From contig CAYUYM010000161.1 in assembly GCA_964449305.1 (NCBI GenBank), forward strand, positions 1 through 7,814: DNA of 7,814 nt, read 5' to 3'. The notes under the pieces were generated by a model, which made no database searches, had not been told where the DNA came from, and saw only the letters and a program-made list of their open reading frames with translations. Position 1 is the first letter of the stretch, and each line of letters opens with the position of its first letter. The position numbers and the translations under genes are program-made. Shown here piece after piece: positions 1-4,798 of this stretch. Source of the stretch: CAYUYM01 sp964449305 (GTDB lineage Bacteria > Bacteroidota > Ignavibacteria > SZUA-365 > CAYQST01).

Positions 1-2
1 CC

Positions 3-1550
3 TGGGTGCAGAAGATTTGTGCCGCCCTCGTGGAGTTTGCCGAGGAGGCCGGCAGGCCGAAGCTCGAATTCGAAGCTCCTGTGCTTCCTGAAGGCATCGA
101 GGATGCCGTGCGTGAACTCTGTTCCGCGCAGATCGAGGAGATGGCTGCCACCGTCCTGGCCAAGCAGGAGCGTTCCGACGCGAAGAAGGCCGTGGTGGAG
201 AACGTCCAGGCCGCACTCGCCGAACGCTTTCCGGAATGTGAGCGCATCATCGACGACATCATCCATGACATCGAGAAGGATGCGATGCGTCGTTGCATCA
301 TCACCAAGAATCAGCGCCTCGACGGGCGCACCCCGACCGAGGTCCGTCCCATCGTGTGCGAGGTGGGCCTGCTGCCGCGCGCCCATGGCTCCGCGCTTTT
401 CACGCGTGGAGAGACGCAGGCGCTCATGACCTGCACCCTCGGCACAAAGCGCGACGAGCAGATCATCGAGGGCCTCTTTGAGGAGACCACGAAGCGCTTC
501 CTCCTCCATTACAACTTCCCACCCTTCTCAGTGGGTGAGGTCGGCCGCTTCGGCTTCACCTCCCGACGCGAGATCGGCCACGGGCACCTCGCCGAGCGTG
601 CGCTGAAGGCCGTCCTTCCGACAGAGGAGGACTTCCCGTACACGCTGCGCCTTGTTTCCGACATCCTGGAGTCCAACGGCTCCTCGTCCATGGCCACGGT
701 GTGCGCCGGATCCCTCGCGCTGATGGATGCCGGCGTCCCTGTGCGCAAGGCCATCGCCGGCGTTGCCATGGGCCTCATCAAGGAAGGCGATGATGTGGTG
801 GTCCTCACCGACATCCTCGGCAACGAGGATCATCTGGGTGACATGGACTTCAAGGTCGCCGGTTCTGCCGACGGCATCACGTCCTTCCAGATGGACATCA
901 AGATCAAGGGCATCTCGTTCGAGATCCTCGAGAAGGCGCTTGCACAGGCCCGTGACGGGCGTCTGCACATCCTCTCGATCATGAATGCGAGCATCGCTGA
1001 TCCTCGCCCCGACATCTCCCCGTATGCTCCCCGCCTCACCACCATCATGATTCCGGTCGACATGATCGGCGCGGTGATCGGCCCCGGTGGCAAGGTGATC
1101 AAGAGCATCGTGGCAGAGAGCGGTGCGGAGATCGACATCCAGGACGATGGTCGCGTGACTGTGGCCGCCGTCAGGAAGGAAAGCAGCGACATGGCGATCG
1201 AGATGATCCGCCGCATCGTGGTCATGCCCGAGGAGGGCGAGATCTACACCGGCATCGTGAAGAAGATCACCGATTTCGGTGCCTTCGTCGAAATCCTTCC
1301 CGGCAAGGACGGACTCCTTCACATCTCCCAGATCGAACACCGCCGTCTCGATACGGTGGACGAGGTCCTCAAGGTGGGTGACACCGTGACGGTGAAGCTC
1401 CTCAAGATCGAGGACAACGGCAAGATGAGCCTGAGCCGGAAGGTTCTGCTCGAGCGGCCCGAAGGCGCGGAGCCCGAGCAGGAACACGGTGACCGCCCAC
1501 GTCGTCGCTCCGGCGGCGGCGGTGGTGGCGGCGAACGGCGTCGTCATTGA
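3..1550 (+). CDS. pnp: Polynucleotide phosphorylase (PNPase), 5'-truncated by window edge
   Basis: PNPase degrades RNA 3'-to-5' by phosphorolysis and can also add tails; it acts in the cytoplasm as a trimer. The reading frame is open from the first complete codon (Trp at 3), so the GTG at 6 is only an internal codon. By alignment in mind with the E. coli enzyme, about 210 N-terminal residues (first RNase PH domain and part of the helical linker) are missing. Visible in order: end of the helical linker, the second RNase PH domain (from about base 300, with RREIGHG and the phosphorolytic site EDHLGDMDFK at 825-854, equivalent to E. coli D486, D492 and K494), a KH domain with the GPGG loop at 1080-1091, and an S1 domain (about 1236-1440, ITDFGAF and GLLHIS). 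All visible active-site residues are intact. The tail is Arg/Gly-rich (RPRRR, seven Gly, ERRRH). A strong hairpin follows the stop codon. Identification is very secure. Confidence 0.97.
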   Translation, partial: WVQKICAALVEFAEEAGRPKLEFEAPVLPEGIEDAVRELCSAQIEEMAATVLAKQERSDAKKAVVENVQAALAERFPECERIIDDIIHDIEKDAMRRCIITKNQRLDGRTPTEVRPIVCEVGLLPRAHGSALFTRGETQALMTCTLGTKRDEQIIEGLFEETTKRFLLHYNFPPFSVGEVGRFGFTSRREIGHGHLAERALKAVLPTEEDFPYTLRLVSDILESNGSSSMATVCAGSLALMDAGVPVRKAIAGVAMGLIKEGDDVVVLTDILGNEDHLGDMDFKVAGSADGITSFQMDIKIKGISFEILEKALAQARDGRLHILSIMNASIADPRPDISPYAPRLTTIMIPVDMIGAVIGPGGKVIKSIVAESGAEIDIQDDGRVTVAAVRKESSDMAIEMIRRIVVMPEEGEIYTGIVKKITDFGAFVEILPGKDGLLHISQIEHRRLDTVDEVLKVGDTVTVKLLKIEDNGKMSLSRKVLLERPEGAEPEQEHGDRPRRRSGGGGGGGERRRH

Positions 1551-1563
1551 CATCATGACCTGT

Positions 1564-1602
1564 CGGCGATCTCCCCGCCACCTTCGGCGGTGGGGAGCGC
1601 CG
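1564..1602 (+). terminator. GC-rich hairpin after pnp, possible terminator or 3'-end stabiliser
   Basis: CTCCCCGCCACC (1571-1582) pairs with GGCGGTGGGGAG (1586-1597) around a three-base loop, with one G-T wobble and one A-C mismatch. The stem extends outward as CGGCG (1564-1568) with CGCCG (1598-1602) after a two-base AT bulge. It starts 14 bp after the pnp stop codon. No T-run follows, so it is not a classical intrinsic terminator. It could instead protect the pnp mRNA 3' end or cause partial termination before the downstream small gene, which has no obvious promoter of its own. The structure is read directly from the sequence; the function is inferred. Confidence 0.55.
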
Positions 1603-1651
1603 GCCGGCAGTTCACCACGCAACCACCAACGCACGGACAAGTGGAGCAACC

Positions 1652-1957
1652 ATGCCACGCATCATCTTTCAAATCTCATATCAGATCAAGGAGAAATCCC
1701 GGGCGGAATACCTCGAGACCATCCAGGCACTCAAGACGTATCTGACGTCGGAAAAGGGCAAGGATTATTCCGTGTTCGAAGTGAAGGGATCCCCCAACCA
1801 CTTCAGCGAGGTGTACATCTGCAATTCCGTCGAGGAATACGACCAGCTCGAGGATGATTCCGATGATGTGACTGATCAGCTCATCAATCGCATCGTGAAC
1901 GACTTCATCGTGAAGAACGGCCGGGTGGAGTACAGGACACTCACCGAAGTGGTCTGA
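1652..1957 (+). CDS. Small acidic protein, probable ferredoxin-like / dimeric alpha-beta barrel fold, function unknown
   Basis: This is a complete 101-aa protein with no signal peptide or membrane segment, so probably cytoplasmic. The start is supported by a GGAG at 1643-1646, five bases before the ATG. The predicted order is beta (RIIFQISYQI), helix (residues about 16-33), beta (DYSVFEVKG), beta (HFSEVYICNS), long acidic helix (VEEYDQLEDDSDD onward), beta (RVEYRTLTEVV). That beta-alpha-beta-beta-alpha-beta order fits a ferredoxin-like or ABM/Dabb-type dimeric barrel, a fold used by small monooxygenases and by ligand-binding proteins. I see no heme-binding or catalytic residue that would set a reaction, so no enzyme function is claimed. 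It lies 101 bp after pnp with no clear promoter and may be read through from it. Its last 17 bp overlap the end of the convergent dacB gene. The reading frame is secure; the fold call is moderate. Confidence 0.85.
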   Translation: MPRIIFQISYQIKEKSRAEYLETIQALKTYLTSEKGKDYSVFEVKGSPNHFSEVYICNSVEEYDQLEDDSDDVTDQLINRIVNDFIVKNGRVEYRTLTEVV

Positions 1958-3395
1958 TGCCCGTCTGCTTCAGATACTCCATGCAACGCTGGATGATCCG
2001 ATCCTGGATGGCCCGATACCTCGGATGCTCTCCTGACAGGTTCTGCATGAGGATCACGAACGCAAGCGCATCCTCCCCGCCGGTCTCGACATAACCGGAC
2101 AACGATGTCACACTTCGAAGCGTGCCCGTCTTTGCGAGCACGCTTCGTGCATTCTGCATGCCTGCGAATCGATTCTTCAACGTGCCATCGACAGCGCCGA
2201 CAGCCAGCGACGCCTTGTAACGCTCACGCATCGGGGAGCGGTACATCCCTCGGAGGAGAGTCCCCAGCGAGCGTGCGGTCACCAGATTGTAGTACGACAG
2301 CCCTGAACCATCAACGAGGCGGACATCATTTGTGTCGACTCCCAATGTGGCGACAAGCCGCCGCAGCGTGATGATTCCATCGTTGAGCGATGCCCCGCGG
2401 TCACACTCCATCGTTCCCAACCGTTTGAGCACCTGTTCGGCGCATTGGTTGTCACTGTCCTTGTTGACCCGGTCGAGCACGGCGGACAGACGGTGCCCCA
2501 CACCTGCCACCTGATGTGCGTCGACTGGCGTGGCCCCGGCACGCCACGGCGGCAGTGAGTCCACGCCGAGTCGACGCCGGAGCGCACGATGCACCACGTC
2601 GAAGAAGATGTCCTGCGGTCGCCACATGCTGAACTCCTCCGAGATCGACTGCCCCGGCCGGAGCGTTCCCTCGATCACGAAGGTGTTGCTTCGGTCGCGC
2701 TTCCTGATCGAGGCGCGATTGACGCGACCGGAGGCAACGCGGCCGACGATGGTGATGACAGGGGAGTCCGGATCCGTCCGCACAACGGCGTACCCTTCAG
2801 GATCGACCTCCGGTCCCACGCTGATGGTGAGATGGTTGCGGTTGAAGGGAAAGGCTGAAAGATACGGCGTGTCCGTTGTCGCCTCGTCGTCCCACATCCA
2901 TCCCGGTCCGTAGAAGGCTGTGTCGAAGATGCCCGCATCGAAGGTGATGGAATGGATCGGTCGACGGGCGGAATCCGCGATGACGGATGCGATCCGGTCC
3001 GCATCCTCCGGCATCATGAGCGGATCACCCGATCCCTTGACAAACCATGCATCCATGGAGTCGATCGGGAGGCGACTGATCGTGGTGAGAAAGGCCAGGC
3101 TGTCGTCCAGCCCAAGCAGCGCGGCGGCGGAGGTGAACAGCTTGGTGTTCGACGCCGGACGCAGCAGGAGCTCAGCGTTTCGTGTGTACAGGATGGAGTC
3201 GGTGCGGACCGAGGAGATCTCCACCGCAACGAGCACGCGCCGGAAGGCGGGGGAGGTGAGTTCCTGATCGATGGCGGTGCGGAGAATCTCGATCGGCTGG
3301 GATGTTTGAGCGAATAGCGTGATATTTGATGCAGGCACGATGGCACACACACACCAGACCCACACCACCAGAGCACGGCGCAGCATGCGCGTCAT
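1941..3395 (-). CDS. dacB: D-alanyl-D-alanine carboxypeptidase/endopeptidase, PBP4 type (peptidase family S13)
   Basis: PBP4-type enzymes trim the terminal D-Ala of peptidoglycan stem peptides and cut cross-links in the periplasm. With the start at 3395 the protein has 484 residues, close to the 477 of E. coli PBP4. All three penicillin-binding motifs are present: S82-N-T-K85 (catalytic Ser and Lys), S314-D-N316 and K422-T-G424. Their spacing is nearly that of E. coli PBP4 (S62, S306, K417), including the large insert between the first two motifs that marks family S13. The family motif DGSGLS lies at about 362-367. The N-terminus has a basic n-region (MTRMLRR), a hydrophobic core and a likely cleavage site near LFA/Q (about residue 29). 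A longer frame from ATG 3494 would put 33 polar residues before the signal peptide and is disfavoured; ATG 3386 is another possible start. No convincing ribosome-binding site was seen. It converges on the small gene at its 3' end and diverges from the next gene with no spacer. Confidence 0.93.
   Translation of the reverse strand: MTRMLRRALVVWVWCVCAIVPASNITLFAQTSQPIEILRTAIDQELTSPAFRRVLVAVEISSVRTDSILYTRNAELLLRPASNTKLFTSAAALLGLDDSLAFLTTISRLPIDSMDAWFVKGSGDPLMMPEDADRIASVIADSARRPIHSITFDAGIFDTAFYGPGWMWDDEATTDTPYLSAFPFNRNHLTISVGPEVDPEGYAVVRTDPDSPVITIVGRVASGRVNRASIRKRDRSNTFVIEGTLRPGQSISEEFSMWRPQDIFFDVVHRALRRRLGVDSLPPWRAGATPVDAHQVAGVGHRLSAVLDRVNKDSDNQCAEQVLKRLGTMECDRGASLNDGIITLRRLVATLGVDTNDVRLVDGSGLSYYNLVTARSLGTLLRGMYRSPMRERYKASLAVGAVDGTLKNRFAGMQNARSVLAKTGTLRSVTSLSGYVETGGEDALAFVILMQNLSGEHPRYRAIQDRIIQRCMEYLKQTGIRPLR
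3321..3328 (+). promoter_or_regulatory. Possible -7 promoter element for the secreted FG-GAP/CBM9-like gene
   Basis: GATATTTG matches the Bacteroidetes -7 element TAnnTTTG at all fixed positions except the first. It would place transcription start near 3332-3335, giving a leader of about 50 bases before the ATG at 3385. No good TTTG-type -33 element is found 19-21 bp upstream (the nearest TTTG is only 12 bp away). The site lies inside the dacB signal-peptide region, as any promoter for this gene must, because the two genes have no spacer. The evidence is weak. Confidence 0.25.
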
Positions 3396-4695
3396 CCGGC
3401 CGCTGTTGCTGCTGATGATGCCGGTGTTGCTGCATGTCCCGGCTCTGGCTGCCGGCGTGTCGGACGGGGATTCCTTGGAGGTGTCGATGTTCATTCGTCG
3501 TCTTCAGGGTGTGTTTTCCGCGGAACAGATTCAGGACATCATATCACATTTGCCGGCAAAGTCCAAAGTCCACGGCTTCGACACCGGGGATTTCAGCGGG
3601 GATTCGCTTCCGGACATCGCACTCAGCCTTCGCTCGCAGGACAATGACCGGCGTGAATTGTCCGTGCATTTCTTTCTCAACTCGCCCCCGGGGATGCGGC
3701 ATGTCCGGGAGGTGAAGCGATCCTATGTGAACGATCCGATCGAGATCGGTTTTTCGGTGGATGGCGGGATGTGCCTTGTCACCTCCAAGGTGCGGGAGAT
3801 GCACTGGGTCATTGACGGGTACACCATGACCGGCCAGGTGTTCCGGCGCATCCATGCGTGGGAGACGCAGCGCGCCACATCCGCGCTCGGCCACGAGACG
3901 CAGACGCGCTTCGATACATGGAGGACGGGTGAGACCTTCTACCGCATCAGCGACGCCCGTTTCCTGGCGCGCAACAGCTTCTTCACGCTGCCGGTGTTTG
4001 CCGCCGAGAGTCGCGTGCCCGACGGCATCGGTTCCACCATCGGGGACACAACATCGGCTTCGGTGATCCGTGGAGCCTCGAGCTGGTTCGGCGCCGACGA
4101 CTGTGCAATGCTGCTGCATGCGACCGACGACAGCATCTGGGTGGTGATCGACATCGACCTCCGGGACGAGCGCCTGCTGGTGACCGGCGACAGCGCCAGC
4201 ACCGACCGCCTTGAGCTCTGGTTCGATGTCGGTGGTGGGCTGCGTCACGAGACCGGTCGCAGCGGGGAGGAGTTCCGTCACCTGCCGTTCTGCCTCGCCC
4301 TCTCATGGATGCCTGCCGGGGCGCAACCGCCCGCGATGGTGCACCGCGTGGAGACGCACGACCCGGCGCTCCGGCGCCAGCTCCAGGCCGTCCAGTGGTC
4401 GGCCGTGGACCCGGGCACGGGCCGCATGGAGATCCGATGCCGCATCCCTGCGGCGGTGTTCCGCGGCACACGCGACCCGTATGTGACCGGCTTCACGGCG
4501 GTGTACCTCGACCACGACAACCCGGATCATCCGGAATGGGAGACCGTCATGGCGACATCGGACGCCTTCCAGCGCGACGATCCGGTCACCTTCGGGGCGG
4601 TCTGGTTTGTGGGAGATGGCAGCATGTTCGAGTTGTACGATGTACGCCTGAAGGACGTGATCGACCGGATGGCGCGTGCGGGGATCCTGTTTTGA
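3385..4695 (+). CDS. Secreted protein of unknown function with FG-GAP-like motif and CBM9-like C-terminal domain
   Basis: I do not recognise a named gene. From the ATG at 3385 the product has 436 residues. That start gives a clean Sec signal peptide (MRVIRP, then a Leu/Met-rich core, cleavage near ALAA/G at about residue 23). The open frame extends upstream to GTG 3319, but this would add 22 polar His/Thr/Arg residues before the signal peptide. Residues about 66-78 (TGDFSGDSLPDIA) match the Asp-rich calcium loop of FG-GAP/VCBS repeats. Residues about 226-410 look like a CBM9-type beta-sandwich: DDSIWVVIDIDLRD, then DRLELWFDV, then EIRCRIPAAVF, then a segment with an acidic loop (YLDHDNPDHPEW) and FGAVWF. 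In known relatives such domains bind sugars or sit on outer-membrane and secreted proteins. No catalytic domain is visible. A role in binding envelope or extracellular polysaccharide is possible but inferred. It diverges from dacB and ends just upstream of the secA promoter. Confidence 0.83.
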   Translation: MRVIRPLLLLMMPVLLHVPALAAGVSDGDSLEVSMFIRRLQGVFSAEQIQDIISHLPAKSKVHGFDTGDFSGDSLPDIALSLRSQDNDRRELSVHFFLNSPPGMRHVREVKRSYVNDPIEIGFSVDGGMCLVTSKVREMHWVIDGYTMTGQVFRRIHAWETQRATSALGHETQTRFDTWRTGETFYRISDARFLARNSFFTLPVFAAESRVPDGIGSTIGDTTSASVIRGASSWFGADDCAMLLHATDDSIWVVIDIDLRDERLLVTGDSASTDRLELWFDVGGGLRHETGRSGEEFRHLPFCLALSWMPAGAQPPAMVHRVETHDPALRRQLQAVQWSAVDPGTGRMEIRCRIPAAVFRGTRDPYVTGFTAVYLDHDNPDHPEWETVMATSDAFQRDDPVTFGAVWFVGDGSMFELYDVRLKDVIDRMARAGILF

Positions 4696-4706
4696 CCTGT
4701 GCCAGC

Positions 4707-4737
4707 TTTCATTTTCATGGGAAATCCGGTACCTTTG
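4707..4737 (+). promoter_or_regulatory. Bacteroidetes-type promoter of secA (TTTC-N19-TACCTTTG)
   Basis: TACCTTTG at 4730-4737 is a full match to the Bacteroidetes -7 consensus TAnnTTTG. TTTC at 4707-4710 lies 19 bp upstream, the usual spacing, and matches the TTTG -33 element at three of four bases. Transcription would start near 4741-4745, leaving an untranslated leader of about 55 bases before the secA ATG. The element sits in the 103-bp gap after the preceding stop codon, in a locally AT-rich patch. The match is seen in the sequence; use of this promoter is inferred. Confidence 0.65.
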
Positions 4738-4798
4738 CAGGCTTGAACTGTATTGTTTTCAGGACACATCGATTCTCCACGTACGACGGAACATCACC

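Noticed and set aside
1551..1651. Promoter for the 101-aa gene in the gap after pnp
   Set aside because: No TAnnTTTG element or -33 element is present; only the hairpin and a GGAG ribosome site are visible.
528..1658. 376-codon open frame on the minus strand opposite pnp
   Set aside because: It is antisense to conserved PNPase codons, rich in His and Asp, and has no recognisable domain.
3319..3384. Longer start of the secreted protein at GTG 3319
   Set aside because: It adds a His/Thr/Arg-rich stretch before the signal peptide and lies on the complement of dacB signal-peptide codons; the candidate -7 element would also fall inside it.
3396..3494. Longer dacB start at ATG 3494
   Set aside because: It would place 33 polar residues before an otherwise normal signal peptide and overlap the divergent coding region by over 100 bp. 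It is not excluded, but less likely.
4676..4798. Extension of secA to an upstream ATG at 4676
   Set aside because: It would overlap the preceding gene and translate across the TACCTTTG promoter; the extra 41 residues do not resemble SecA, whose family N-terminus begins at the ATG at 4799.
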